This document shows, in pieces, positions 1 to 7,949 of a stretch of 64,000 nt of DNA (positions within the stretch are counted from its first letter, which is position 1; each line of letters starts with the position of its first letter). Origin of the DNA: Flagellimonas ochracea (GTDB lineage: Bacteria > Bacteroidota > Bacteroidia > Flavobacteriales > Flavobacteriaceae); contig NZ_JAAABI010000001.1 of assembly GCF_009903685.1 (NCBI RefSeq), forward strand, positions 186,001 through 250,000. The letters run 5' to 3'. The position numbers were made by a program, and so were the translations under genes. Under the pieces are notes generated by a model. It worked only from the letters and a program-made list of their open reading frames with translations, ran no database searches and had not been told where the DNA came from.

Positions 1-521
1 TCTCGACGGGAGTAGGGAATCTTAATTGCAGAGCTTGTATCCCCTGCTATTTGCTGTTGGTAGTTGTTGGTTTTTTTAGCCAAATATTTTGTGTAGCCGA
101 TCAACTCAGTTAGTTCATATTCCCGGGCTATTCCCAATTTTTCACCAATGGGTTGTCGATAGTAGTTCATGCCCCAAAGAAAATGGAAGGCAAAGAAGGC
201 CATTGAAAGAAATACCGCAATATCTTTTAAAAAGAACAGTGGTCTTTTTTTGATGGATTTCCTGTGCTTTAAAATAGAACGGACCACTAGAATAAAAAGA
301 ACAAGATAAAAAATATCTCCCATGGAAAAGGGAATCCATCCCAAAAGCATTCTTAGTGCTTCAGAGATAACAGGATAAAGGCCGTTGCTGTAGTATTGCT
401 CTACAAAATCGGGGTAAGCTCCCACCCATTTCACCAATACAATTTGAACCGGTAGGGCCAGGGCCACTATCGTTTTGGTCTTTTGTATAGGGGGAAGTCG
501 CAATTTCATACTGATGGGCAT
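1..521 (-). CDS. DUF3810 domain-containing membrane protein (3' end cut by window)
   Basis: The open frame reads to the window edge, giving about 173 residues. Two or three hydrophobic segments are seen (around residues 10-30, 45-75 and 90-110), followed by a short conserved-looking stretch MNYYRQP, which I associate with the DUF3810 family of Bacteroidota. The role of that family is unknown to me. The start is uncertain: ATG at 519-521 gives MPISMKL, and a second in-frame ATG lies at 507-509. Either start sits directly after the terminator of the upstream gene, so this gene probably has its own weak promoter or is read through. Confidence 0.7.
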   Translation of the reverse strand, partial: MPISMKLRLPPIQKTKTIVALALPVQIVLVKWVGAYPDFVEQYYSNGLYPVISEALRMLLGWIPFSMGDIFYLVLFILVVRSILKHRKSIKKRPLFFLKDIAVFLSMAFFAFHFLWGMNYYRQPIGEKLGIAREYELTELIGYTKYLAKKTNNYQQQIAGDTSSAIKIPYSRR

Positions 522-553
522 TAAAAAAGGCCGCAATATTTGGTTACGGCCTT
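521..553 (-). terminator. Rho-independent terminator after the cyclophilin-FKBP gene
   Basis: On the minus strand, AAGGCCG (547-553) pairs perfectly with CGGCCTT (527-533) across a 13-base loop. A run of six T (523-528) partly overlaps the stem. It lies 14 bases past the stop of the isomerase gene. Confidence 0.8.
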
Positions 554-566
554 AAATAATTCATTT

Positions 567-1682
567 TTATTCCTGTATGCCTGTAATTTCAATATCGAAA
601 ATCAAATCGGAATTTGGGGGTATGGGACCCCCGCCCTGAGCACCATATCCTAAATGGGAAGGAATGAAAAGTCGTACTTTGTCGCCAACTTTCATGGTCT
701 GAAGCCCTTCTTTAAAACCAGGAATGAGTCGTGCATCTGGACTATAGTCCATAGGAAAGGCTTGGTAGCCCCCTCCTTGCATACGTTTCATGTCAAACTT
801 GTTGAATCTTTTGGCCACTTCTTCGTAGTTGCTGTCAAACAAATCCCCATTAGGCAACCAACCGGCATAGTTTACCATTACTTTTTGACCAACTTTGGGC
901 TGTTCTCCATTGCCTTCTACCAAGGAATAAATTCGTAACCCGGTATCGGTTTCTGAGGCTTCCTCCTTCTGTTGGGCAAATTCTGCTACCAACTCTTCCT
1001 TCATTTTTTGGAAGGCCGCTTCGGCTGCTTCTTCCTCAGCGAAATAATCTGTGAGAACTTGCACCGCATCAAAATTTTTGGCCGCTCTGCCATTTCTTAC
1101 AATTTCAACTTTTTTCATGACCACGTCCACCTTGGGTTTGTCCCTTGTTTCCGTCTCTACATTGGCAATGGTATCCACTACTTCCATGCCTTTGACCACT
1201 TCTCCAAACACGGTGTGCCTGCCATTCAACCACGGTGTTGGCTTATGGGTGATGAAAAACTGGCTTCCATTGGTTTTTGGTCCTGAATTGGCCATGGAAA
1301 GTATACCCTTCTTACTGTGGGAAAGGGAATCGTGGAACTCATCTTTGAATTTGTATCCGGGGTTTCCGCTTCCCGTTCCTGATGGGTCACCTCCTTGAAT
1401 CATAAAATCCTTGATAACCCTATGAAAGGTAAGGCCATCATAATATCTTTTGTCTTTTAGGCTATCACTTACAAAGGGATTGTTGCCTTCTGCCAGGGAT
1501 ACAAAATTGGCCACGGTAACTGGCGTTTTTTCATGTTCCAATTTTACAATAATGTCTCCTTCGGAGGTTTGAATGTCTGCAAAAATACCATCTCCGAGCT
1601 CGGCATACTGGCTGGATTTGCATCCAAGTAAAACCACCGAAAACAGGGTGATTATGAAAAGCATTTGTTTCATTTTATTCAT
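567..1682 (-). CDS. Lipoprotein peptidyl-prolyl isomerase, cyclophilin-FKBP fusion
   Basis: This 371-residue protein should speed cis-trans proline isomerisation in the envelope. It starts with a lipoprotein signal (LLGC, Cys21). A cyclophilin domain spans about 31-195: FHRV with catalytic Arg88, then GGDPSGTG and NGSQFFIT. A charged helical linker (about 205-245) leads to an FKBP domain at about 255-370 (VNYAGWLPNG, PGFKEGLQ, LGYGAQGGG). The fusion of both isomerase folds in one lipoprotein is known in Flavobacteriia. It lies four bases after gldI on the same strand and likely shares its transcript, which suggests a role in folding secreted or surface proteins. Domain calls are firm; the substrate is unknown. 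Confidence 0.92.
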   Translation of the reverse strand: MNKMKQMLFIITLFSVVLLGCKSSQYAELGDGIFADIQTSEGDIIVKLEHEKTPVTVANFVSLAEGNNPFVSDSLKDKRYYDGLTFHRVIKDFMIQGGDPSGTGSGNPGYKFKDEFHDSLSHSKKGILSMANSGPKTNGSQFFITHKPTPWLNGRHTVFGEVVKGMEVVDTIANVETETRDKPKVDVVMKKVEIVRNGRAAKNFDAVQVLTDYFAEEEAAEAAFQKMKEELVAEFAQQKEEASETDTGLRIYSLVEGNGEQPKVGQKVMVNYAGWLPNGDLFDSNYEEVAKRFNKFDMKRMQGGGYQAFPMDYSPDARLIPGFKEGLQTMKVGDKVRLFIPSHLGYGAQGGGPIPPNSDLIFDIEITGIQE

Positions 1683-1686
1683 GGTT

Positions 1687-2235
1687 TTAGTTTAAACTAT
1701 CATTAGCAATTATGATTGTGTGTAGTTCTACGGAGGATTTTATAGGGGTCTTTGGGCCAATGACATTACCATCCCCGTGGTATCCGTAGGCTTGTAATGA
1801 AGGGAACAGAAATGTGGCCCTTTCATTGATTTTTAGCAATTTCACCGCTTGTTGTAACCCAGGAAACAGTTGTTCCTTGTCCACGACATAGGATGTAGGC
1901 CCAATGGCTTCGGCCGTGTAGAGCGTGTCATTGCTCAATGTCATTAAATTATAAGAGAACAAGATTTGGTCGTTGGTCTTTGGGGTATAGACAGCCGTGT
2001 CATTTACGACTTCCATATAGTACCAAAATCCACTGGAACTGGACAAATACTCGTTTGTGGTATCCTTTTCAATTATATTTTTGATGGTTTTCTCTTCATG
2101 GACCAACAAGGCCTTATTGCGTTCCACAGAGGCTTTAAAAAAGCTTCCTGATTTTACTTCTACGGGCCTTCGTGGCTCAGGTCCTCCACATTGAACAAAA
2201 AGTAGGGCCAAGAAAATAAATACGAATATCCTCAT
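1687..2235 (-). CDS. gldI: Gliding motility-associated FKBP-type isomerase GldI
   Basis: The protein has 182 residues and a lipoprotein signal with LLFVQC and Cys16. The C-terminal half is FKBP-like (FPGLQQAVKLLKINERATFLFPSLQAYGYHG in family terms). In Flavobacterium johnsoniae GldI is a lipoprotein needed for gliding and works with the type IX secretion system. The position next to a DHH phosphoesterase gene fits the usual gldI neighbourhood. The start overlaps the stop of the upstream DHH gene by four bases (ATGA), which indicates translational coupling. Confidence 0.9.
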   Translation of the reverse strand: MRIFVFIFLALLFVQCGGPEPRRPVEVKSGSFFKASVERNKALLVHEEKTIKNIIEKDTTNEYLSSSSGFWYYMEVVNDTAVYTPKTNDQILFSYNLMTLSNDTLYTAEAIGPTSYVVDKEQLFPGLQQAVKLLKINERATFLFPSLQAYGYHGDGNVIGPKTPIKSSVELHTIIIANDSLN

Positions 2236-3248
2236 GGATTTAATTGCGTTTTATAGGTCTTTAAGACTGTCGTAAATCGAGCCAGTGTTTCTTCCAAACT
2301 GTCCTCACTTCGTCCTCCGGCAGCATTATCGTGTCCACCTCCGTTAAAATGTTCTCTAGCAAACTGATTGACTGAAAAATCTCCTATGGAGCGGAACGAA
2401 ATCTTGATGATGCCCTCTTCCCGATTTTCGATAAAAATGACAGCAAAAATAATTCCTTCCAAGGTCAATCCATAGTTTACGAAGCCCTCTGTATCCCCTT
2501 TTTTAAAATCATATTTGTCCAATTCTTCCTGGGATAGGGTGATATAAGCGGTACTGTATTCGGGGAGGATTACCATATTGCTCAAGGCCACGCCCAAAAG
2601 ATGGAGTCTCGAAGGCGAATTGGTATCAAATATTTGACTATGGATTTCCATATTGTCCGCACCGCGGTCTATAAGATCGGCTACCACGCGATGGGTTCTG
2701 CTGGATGTGGACCGGTACTTGAAGGATCCCGTATCGGTCATGATACCGGCATAAAGATTGGTTGCAATGTTTTTGTCTATGGAGTCCACCTCGCCCAAAT
2801 ACTCAACAAAGTTGTAAACCATTTCACAGGTAGAACTCATGCTAACGTCCGAATAGGTGACCAATGCATAATCGCTGGGCTGTTGGTGATGGTCAATCAT
2901 AATTAAATCTGCTTTAGACTCTTCTAAGAGAGGACCCATTTGTCCACATCGGGAAAGATCATTGAAATCCAAGGTAAAAATAATGGTGGCTTCATTCAGC
3001 AGAGCTTTAGCTTCGTTGTTTTCCCGTTCAAAGTTCAGCACCTGGTCATTACCGGGCAGCCATTTTAAAAATTTAGGATAATCATTGGGCACAATAACAT
3101 GGGCGGTTTGTCCTTTTCGCTGTAAAAAGGCAAGTAGTCCCAAACAGGAGCCCATGGCATCACCATCCGGATTTTTATGGGGAACTATTACAATTTTTTG
3201 GGGTTGGGAAAGAATCGACTTAATAGTCGTGATATCCGCTAAATTCAT
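2232..3248 (-). CDS. nrnA: DHH-family phosphoesterase, NrnA-like (oligoribonuclease/pAp phosphatase)
   Basis: This 338-residue protein has the full DHH/DHHA1 motif set: HKNPDGDAMG near residue 24, an isolated DFND motif near 95, DHH near 118, and GGGHDNAAGG near 303. NrnA-type enzymes degrade nano-RNA and hydrolyse 3'-phosphoadenosine 5'-phosphate with Mn. It heads the transcript DHH-gldI-isomerase. A -7 box sits only five bases before the ATG, so the mRNA may lack a leader. The family is certain; the exact substrate is inferred. Confidence 0.9.
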   Translation of the reverse strand: MNLADITTIKSILSQPQKIVIVPHKNPDGDAMGSCLGLLAFLQRKGQTAHVIVPNDYPKFLKWLPGNDQVLNFERENNEAKALLNEATIIFTLDFNDLSRCGQMGPLLEESKADLIMIDHHQQPSDYALVTYSDVSMSSTCEMVYNFVEYLGEVDSIDKNIATNLYAGIMTDTGSFKYRSTSSRTHRVVADLIDRGADNMEIHSQIFDTNSPSRLHLLGVALSNMVILPEYSTAYITLSQEELDKYDFKKGDTEGFVNYGLTLEGIIFAVIFIENREEGIIKISFRSIGDFSVNQFAREHFNGGGHDNAAGGRSEDSLEETLARFTTVLKTYKTQLNP

Positions 3249-3253
3249 GCGGG

Positions 3254-3261
3254 CAAAGATA
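3254..3261 (-). promoter_or_regulatory. -7 box TATCTTTG of the DHH-gldI transcript
   Basis: The minus-strand sequence matches the Bacteroidota -7 consensus TAnnTTTG. Only CCCGC separates it from the ATG at 3248, which places the expected transcript start on or next to the start codon. I see no clear TTG at the -33 position. Confidence 0.5.
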
Positions 3262-3350
3262 CAATAATATCACATAGTGCTAAACTGTGACTCCCCATTT
3301 TGTTTAACGATGATAGAATGGTTAAAGCGCTAAAACAAGCCTAGTATACC

Positions 3351-3380
3351 TTGTACGTTGGTCTAAAAAGCTTAAGTTTG
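3351..3380 (+). promoter_or_regulatory. Promoter of ndk
   Basis: TTG at 3351-3353 and TAAGTTTG at 3373-3380 are 19 bases apart, a full match to the Bacteroidota housekeeping promoter. The ndk ATG lies 17 bases past the -7 box, so the leader is short and has no strong Shine-Dalgarno site, as is usual in this phylum. Confidence 0.7.
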
Positions 3381-3397
3381 CGCAAAATTTTAAGAAA

Positions 3398-3817
3398 ATG
3401 ACTGGAAATAGAACGTTTACCATGATTAAGCCAGACGCTGTTGAGAACGGCTACATTGGTGCGATTTTGGAAAAAATAACGGCTGCAGGTTTTAAGATTG
3501 TGGCCATGAAGTACACACAGTTGAGCCGAAGGGATGCAGAGCAATTCTATGCCATACACAAAGAACGACCATTTTTTGGTGAACTGGTGACCTTCATGAC
3601 AAGAGGTCCCATTGTGGCAGCTATTTTGGAGAAAGACAATGCCGTTGATGATTTTCGCGCACTGATTGGGGCCACCAACCCAGCTGAGGCTGCTGACGGC
3701 ACCATTCGAAAATTATATGCCAAAGATATTGGCGAAAATGCTGTTCACGGATCGGATAGTGATGAAAACGCGGCCATAGAGGGAGCTTTTCATTTTTCGG
3801 GCCGGGAAGTTTTCTAA
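3398..3817 (+). CDS. ndk: Nucleoside diphosphate kinase
   Basis: The enzyme moves the gamma-phosphate of ATP to other nucleoside diphosphates through a phospho-histidine. It has 139 residues, the normal length. FTMIKPDAV carries the conserved Lys11, and NAVHGSDS carries the catalytic His117. It is a single-gene unit with its own promoter and a strong terminator, flanked on both sides by minus-strand genes. Confidence 0.97.
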   Translation: MTGNRTFTMIKPDAVENGYIGAILEKITAAGFKIVAMKYTQLSRRDAEQFYAIHKERPFFGELVTFMTRGPIVAAILEKDNAVDDFRALIGATNPAEAADGTIRKLYAKDIGENAVHGSDSDENAAIEGAFHFSGREVF

Positions 3818-3839
3818 TGAACGGGGAAAGAATAAATAG

Positions 3840-3867
3840 AAAGCCACTCAATTTGGGTGGCTTTTTT
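3840..3867. terminator. Bidirectional terminator between ndk and the GNAT gene
   Basis: AAGCCAC (3841-3847) pairs with GTGGCTT (3857-3863), with a run of T on the right and an A-rich flank on the left, so it can act on both strands. The stop codon of the minus-strand acetyltransferase (3848-3850) lies inside the loop. Confidence 0.8.
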
Positions 3868-4372
3868 GATTGGAGAAAAGCAGTAATCCTTCGTCACTTC
3901 CCGGGGGATGTACAATACCAACCTGTTTGAATCCAATTTTTTCAAGCAATCCTTTTGAGCGGACATTTTTCGGCATTACAATAGCCGAGATACAATCCAA
4001 TTTCAATTGGGATTTTCCAAATTGCATTATGGCTTTTGCAGCTTCACGCATAAATCCATTGCCCTCGTATTTCGGAAGCAGGGCAAAGCCCAAATCTGGA
4101 TTTTCGAGATAGTCGCGTTGTAAAAATCCACAAAGACCAATGGACTCTAAACTTTCTTTGACGCTAATTTTATATAATCCAAAACCGTTTTTTGCATAAG
4201 AGCCAATTAAACTTTCCTTAATATAGTGTTGAGCCTGTTTTTCCGTTGCAACGCCTTTATCACCTATGAATTCCAGCCAAGTGGGACTATTTAAAAGTTC
4301 TAGAATAAATGCTTTGTCACCGAAATCGGCTTTAGCAATTAGGAGCCTTTCCGTTTTGGTGATGATTTTCAA
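3848..4372 (-). CDS. GNAT acetyltransferase, RimJ/RimL-like
   Basis: The protein has 174 residues with the GNAT order typical of RimJ/RimL and ribosomal-protein acetyltransferases: N-terminal TERLLIAKADFGD, central GLCGFLQRDYLENPDLGFALLPKYEGNG in family form, and a late NVRSKGLLEKIGF helix for acetyl-CoA binding. It is the last gene of the recF group, 19 bases after the DUF721 gene. The acceptor substrate cannot be told. Confidence 0.85.
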   Translation of the reverse strand: MKIITKTERLLIAKADFGDKAFILELLNSPTWLEFIGDKGVATEKQAQHYIKESLIGSYAKNGFGLYKISVKESLESIGLCGFLQRDYLENPDLGFALLPKYEGNGFMREAAKAIMQFGKSQLKLDCISAIVMPKNVRSKGLLEKIGFKQVGIVHPPGSDEGLLLFSNQKSHPN

Positions 4373-4391
4373 CTATTTTCTGATTTAAACG

Positions 4392-4688
4392 TTATCGTAA
4401 CACCAATTTTTTTACCAGCTCCCTTCCCAATTCTTCATTGATCATGGCAATAATCTTGGTCTTGCCCATGCTCAATTCTTCCCGTAATACAGATGAGGTC
4501 AGTGAAATATAAAGAGTTTCATTTTTAAGCTCCACGGAAGAGGTGTAATTATTAACACCGTTACCCATCAACTTGGCCCATGCATCCTTGGCATCAACCT
4601 TGTCCATTCCTTTTTGGAGTTTATTTTCCTTAATGAACTCACTCAATGCTTCGCTTAATGGTATATGTGAACTATGTCTTTTTGCCAT
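4392..4688 (-). CDS. DUF721 (DciA-like) protein
   Basis: This small 98-residue protein carries the DUF721/DciA core (DAWAKLMGNGVNNYTSSVEL, then LYISLTSSVLREEL). DciA-type proteins help load the replicative helicase. Position downstream of recF is the classic context for the family. Its ATG overlaps the stop of the upstream lipoprotein gene by one base (TAATG). Confidence 0.82.
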   Translation of the reverse strand: MAKRHSSHIPLSEALSEFIKENKLQKGMDKVDAKDAWAKLMGNGVNNYTSSVELKNETLYISLTSSVLREELSMGKTKIIAMINEELGRELVKKLVLR

Positions 4689-5110
4689 TATTTTGGAATT
4701 GCGATGGGTTGAAACCTCCTATAAGTATATTGAATCCCCGCTTCATTGATCACCGAAAATGAAGTGGAATCAAGCTTTACCAAGGTCTCTGTCCAGTCGT
4801 CAAAACTATTTTTGTAGTAGAGGGCAAAATGGTCTTCGGTTTTCACCACAGTAAACAATTCTGCGTCATTCGAGGTATTATAACTGCCGTCAAACTTGGG
4901 CTGCATCTTTTTACGAAAACCCTCATTGCCATTAAGTTGGATGAAGTCGATACTGGGATTGACGGAATACTCTTTTTTGGCCCCATCTGGAAATTCAACT
5001 TCAATAATTTCCCAATATCCATTCAAATAGTGCAGGTCCTCTCCCGAAAGCGTGTTCTTTTTACAACCCGATAGCAGTACAATAGCAACAAAAAGAAAAA
5101 TCCGTGTCAT
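4688..5110 (-). CDS. Small lipocalin-like lipoprotein
   Basis: I place the start at 5110, giving 140 residues that begin MTRIFLFVAIVLLSGC, a clear lipoprotein signal. A longer in-frame reading up to 5212 would overlap recF and put extra residues before the signal. The recF stop ends one base before this ATG, so the two are coupled. The mature part (GYWEIIEVEFPDG, later YYKNSFDDWTETLVKLDS) looks like the lipocalin-type lipoprotein often found with recF in Flavobacteriia. The function is unknown. Confidence 0.8.
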   Translation of the reverse strand: MTRIFLFVAIVLLSGCKKNTLSGEDLHYLNGYWEIIEVEFPDGAKKEYSVNPSIDFIQLNGNEGFRKKMQPKFDGSYNTSNDAELFTVVKTEDHFALYYKNSFDDWTETLVKLDSTSFSVINEAGIQYTYRRFQPIAIPK

Positions 5111-5111
5111 A

Positions 5112-6191
5112 TTACAAGGTAAAGATTTTATAGCTCTGATGAATGCCCTTGACCACATTTTCGGTCCGTTCCGCATGCGTATCACTAATGAAGATCTGAC
5201 CAAAATTATCATCCTTTACCAGAGCCACTATCTGGGAAACCCTGTTTTCATCAAGCTTGTCGAAAATGTCATCCAACAATAAAATAGGGGTGGTATTGGA
5301 TTGCTGCTTAATAAAATGGAACTGGGCCAGTTTCAAGGCAATTAAAAACGATTTTTGTTGTCCTTGACTACCAAATTTTTTTATCGGATGCCCCGCAATG
5401 GAAAAACCCAAATCATCTTTATGAATGCCAACTGAGGTATATTGTAGCGCACGATCTTTGTTGATGTTGGTTTCCAGGAGGCTTAACAGGTCACCGTCTT
5501 TAAGTTGACTTTCGTACGAAAGCATAATTTCTTCATCCTTATTTGAAATATGAGCATACTGTTCCATAAAAATGGGAATGAAGGAACTGATGAATGCTGT
5601 CCTCTTTTTATGGATTTCGACACCTAAACTGTGCAATTGGTCGTTGTAAATGCTCACGGTATTTTGGTCGAAGGTATTGTTAACCGCAAAATATTTCAAC
5701 AGGGAATTTCGCTGGACAAGTACTTTGTTGTATTTGATCAAGGATTGAAGGTAGACCCTGTCCGATTGGGAAATGACACCGTCCATGAATTTTCTCCGGG
5801 TATCGCTGCCCTCCAAGATTAAATTACGGTCTGCGGGGGAAATGATTACCAAAGGTAAAAAGCCTATGTGCTCTGAGAACTTCTCATAGGCCTTCCCATT
5901 TCTTTTGATGACTTTTTTAGTACCCCGTTTAAAACTGCAAACAATTTTTTCTGTCCGGCCCTCTTTTTCAAATTCCCCCTCAATGACAAAAAAATCAGTG
6001 CCATGTTTTATGTTTTGGGTCAAGACCGGATTGAAATAGCTTTTCCCAAAACACAGGTGATAAATGGCATCCAGAATGTTGGTCTTGCCAACGCCGTTGT
6101 TCCCCACTAGACAGTTGATCACAGGGTCCAAATCCAGACTTTTGGAATCAAAATTCTTATAATTAACTAAAGATAAATGCCTTAAAAACAT
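5112..6191 (-). CDS. recF: DNA replication and repair protein RecF
   Basis: The 359-residue SMC-like ATPase helps load RecA at gaps. Features seen: N-terminal [13 protein letters not shown], Walker [10 protein letters not shown] near residue 30, signature [13 protein letters not shown] near 285, and Walker [14 protein letters not shown] near 310. Length is normal. It is transcribed away from the TPR gene and leads the recF-lipoprotein-DUF721-GNAT run. Confidence 0.96.
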   Translation of the reverse strand: MFLRHLSLVNYKNFDSKSLDLDPVINCLVGNNGVGKTNILDAIYHLCFGKSYFNPVLTQNIKHGTDFFVIEGEFEKEGRTEKIVCSFKRGTKKVIKRNGKAYEKFSEHIGFLPLVIISPADRNLILEGSDTRRKFMDGVISQSDRVYLQSLIKYNKVLVQRNSLLKYFAVNNTFDQNTVSIYNDQLHSLGVEIHKKRTAFISSFIPIFMEQYAHISNKDEEIMLSYESQLKDGDLLSLLETNINKDRALQYTSVGIHKDDLGFSIAGHPIKKFGSQGQQKSFLIALKLAQFHFIKQQSNTTPILLLDDIFDKLDENRVSQIVALVKDDNFGQIFISDTHAERTENVVKGIHQSYKIFTL

Positions 6192-6245
6192 AAAAAGCTA
6201 AAGAAAAAACGTGTTTTAAATAGTGGGGACATGGATTAAAGATTC

Positions 6246-6253
6246 CAAAAATA
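6246..6253 (-). promoter_or_regulatory. Possible -7 box of recF
   Basis: TATTTTTG on the minus strand fits TAnnTTTG, 55 bases before the recF ATG. No TTG is seen at a proper distance, so support is partial. Confidence 0.35.
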
Positions 6254-6269
6254 ACGAATAAATTACCTT

Positions 6270-6297
6270 TTGGTTTTGGATAAAAACTTTATTTTTG
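6270..6297 (+). promoter_or_regulatory. Promoter of the TPR-ribH transcript
   Basis: TTG at 6270-6272 (within TTTTTGG) and TATTTTTG at 6290-6297 are 17 bases apart. The ATG at 6318 follows 21 bases later. Confidence 0.65.
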
Positions 6298-6317
6298 CGC
6301 GACCAATTTAATGACGG

Positions 6318-7079
6318 ATGGCAACATACAAGAAGCGAGGCTATAAGCCAAAGAACAAGGCGGAAGAAGCCCAACTGCAGGAAATGGAGAGTACTACTGC
6401 CGAAGTGTTCAGCACACTGGATGAAAGTGCTTCCAAGACCGAGGCATGGGTACAAAAAAATCAAAATTACATTTTGGGAATTATCGGCGCTGTGGCTGTT
6501 GGTGTATTGGCCTATTTGGCTTATCACCAGTTTATCCAGAAGCCCAAGGAGGCTTCCGCGGCCAATGAGCTATTTTATCCGCAGCAATATTTTGATCAGG
6601 CATTGGCCAACGAAACCGCTAAGGATTCCTTGTTTACGCTAGCTTTGAACGGAGCAGAAGGCAAGTTTGGCTTTTTGGATATCATTGAAGAGTATAAAGG
6701 TACCAAGGCGGCGAATCTTGCAGAATATTCAGCAGGTATGACCTATTTGAATTTACAGCAATACGATAAAGCGATTTCCCATTTGGAGAATTTCTCATCC
6801 GATGATGCCATTATGGGAGCCATGGCCAAGGGTGCAATAGGAGATGCCTTTGCCCAATTAAATCAACCTGAAGATGCCTTGGACTATTATGAAAAGGCCA
6901 TTGCCCATAGAGATAACGGATTTACAGCACCCCGATTTTTGCGCAAGGCTGGAGTAATTGCCATGGAATTGGGCCAAAAGGAAAAGGCTCTTGGTTTTTT
7001 TGAAAGAATCAAGGAAGAATACCCAAAGACCCAAGATGGGGTTGGAATAGATGCCCTCATAGGTTTGGCCAAAAATTAG
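6318..7079 (+). CDS. TPR-repeat membrane protein
   Basis: The 253-residue protein has a charged N-terminus (MATYKKRGYKPKNK), one membrane span near residues 52-72 (YILGIIGAVAVGVLAYLAY), and a C-terminal part built from TPR-like helix pairs (LNLQQYDKAISHLENF, LNQPEDALDYYEKAIAH, LGQKEKALGFFERIKEEYP). It resembles the YfgM/tetratricopeptide proteins that lie just before ribH in many Flavobacteriia. A periplasmic scaffold or chaperone role is inferred, not shown. Confidence 0.85.
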   Translation: MATYKKRGYKPKNKAEEAQLQEMESTTAEVFSTLDESASKTEAWVQKNQNYILGIIGAVAVGVLAYLAYHQFIQKPKEASAANELFYPQQYFDQALANETAKDSLFTLALNGAEGKFGFLDIIEEYKGTKAANLAEYSAGMTYLNLQQYDKAISHLENFSSDDAIMGAMAKGAIGDAFAQLNQPEDALDYYEKAIAHRDNGFTAPRFLRKAGVIAMELGQKEKALGFFERIKEEYPKTQDGVGIDALIGLAKN

Positions 7080-7082
7080 ATT

Positions 7083-7565
7083 ATGGCCACGGAGAACAAA
7101 AACCTTTCCGTTTACGATAAAACCAAAATCCCAAATGCGACATCGTTGCGATTTGGGATTGTTGTTTCTGAATGGAACGCTGAAATCACAAATGCACTTC
7201 TTAAAGGTGCCCAAGAAGCATTGTTGGACTGCGGAGCATTGTCCAAAAACATTATCCAATGGAACGTGCCCGGCAGTTTTGAACTGGTCTTTGGATGTAA
7301 AAAAATGATTGCTTCCCAACAAGTGAACGCCGTTATAGCCATTGGAAGTGTTATTCGGGGCGAAACCAGTCATTTTGATTTTGTATGCAGTGCTACGGCG
7401 GAAGGTATCAAGGATTTGAACACCGCTGGAGAGGTGCCAGTCATATTTTGTGTATTGACAGACGATACATGGCAGCAAGCCAAAGACCGAAGTGGTGGAA
7501 AACATGGTAATAAGGGAACAGAGGCGGCCATAGCGGCTATTCAAATGGCAGTGTTGGGCCGGTAA
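7083..7565 (+). CDS. ribH: 6,7-dimethyl-8-ribityllumazine synthase
   Basis: The enzyme makes lumazine, the direct precursor of riboflavin. It has 160 residues with RFGIVVSEWNAEIT near 27, GSFELVFGCKKM near 62, and GSVIRGETSHFDFVCS near 92, which includes the catalytic His region. It follows the TPR gene by three bases. No other riboflavin gene is in the window. Confidence 0.95.
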   Translation: MATENKNLSVYDKTKIPNATSLRFGIVVSEWNAEITNALLKGAQEALLDCGALSKNIIQWNVPGSFELVFGCKKMIASQQVNAVIAIGSVIRGETSHFDFVCSATAEGIKDLNTAGEVPVIFCVLTDDTWQQAKDRSGGKHGNKGTEAAIAAIQMAVLGR

Positions 7566-7664
7566 TCGTATTAAAATCCAAACGCTGTTAACATTTTTTG
7601 GGAATGCATCCCAATCCTTTTTTCCTAATTTGAGTAACTTTGAAATCACACGGAAAAGGATACC

Positions 7665-7949
7665 ATGCGCAACCCTTTAAAGCTAAAAAAAAACAAAAAG
7701 TTCAATTATTCACCTCGATATTACAAGGGCGAGGGCAATCCTTATAAAATTGAACATAAACTGGATAAATTCCGAAGTACAGCAAATACTAAAAGAGGAC
7801 TTAAAAACAAATTTTCATCAGCAGTGAACGACCTGCAAGTGGAAGGTGACAAGAACTTAAAACTTCGTTTCTTAATCATTGTGGCCATTTTGATACTCCT
7901 GTTTCTCTTTGTGATAGACTTCGATTTGTCGATATTCCTAAATTCCTAA
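7665..7949 (+). CDS. Small basic single-span membrane protein
   Basis: This 94-residue protein has a highly basic N-terminal two thirds and one C-terminal membrane span (LIIVAILILLFLFVI). Similar proteins between ribH and mutL are sometimes named riboflavin synthase subunit beta by position only; nothing in this sequence supports that name. The stop overlaps the mutL start by one base (TAATG), so the two are coupled. Confidence 0.75.
   Translation: MRNPLKLKKNKKFNYSPRYYKGEGNPYKIEHKLDKFRSTANTKRGLKNKFSSAVNDLQVEGDKNLKLRFLIIVAILILLFLFVIDFDLSIFLNS

Noticed and set aside
5111..5212. Longer reading of the small lipoprotein gene starting at 5212
   Set aside because: It would overlap recF by about 100 bases and put 34 unrelated residues before a perfect lipoprotein signal that starts at 5110.
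7665..7949. Riboflavin synthase beta subunit
   Set aside because: This name is passed on by position next to ribH; the protein is a basic single-span membrane protein without lumazine synthase motifs.
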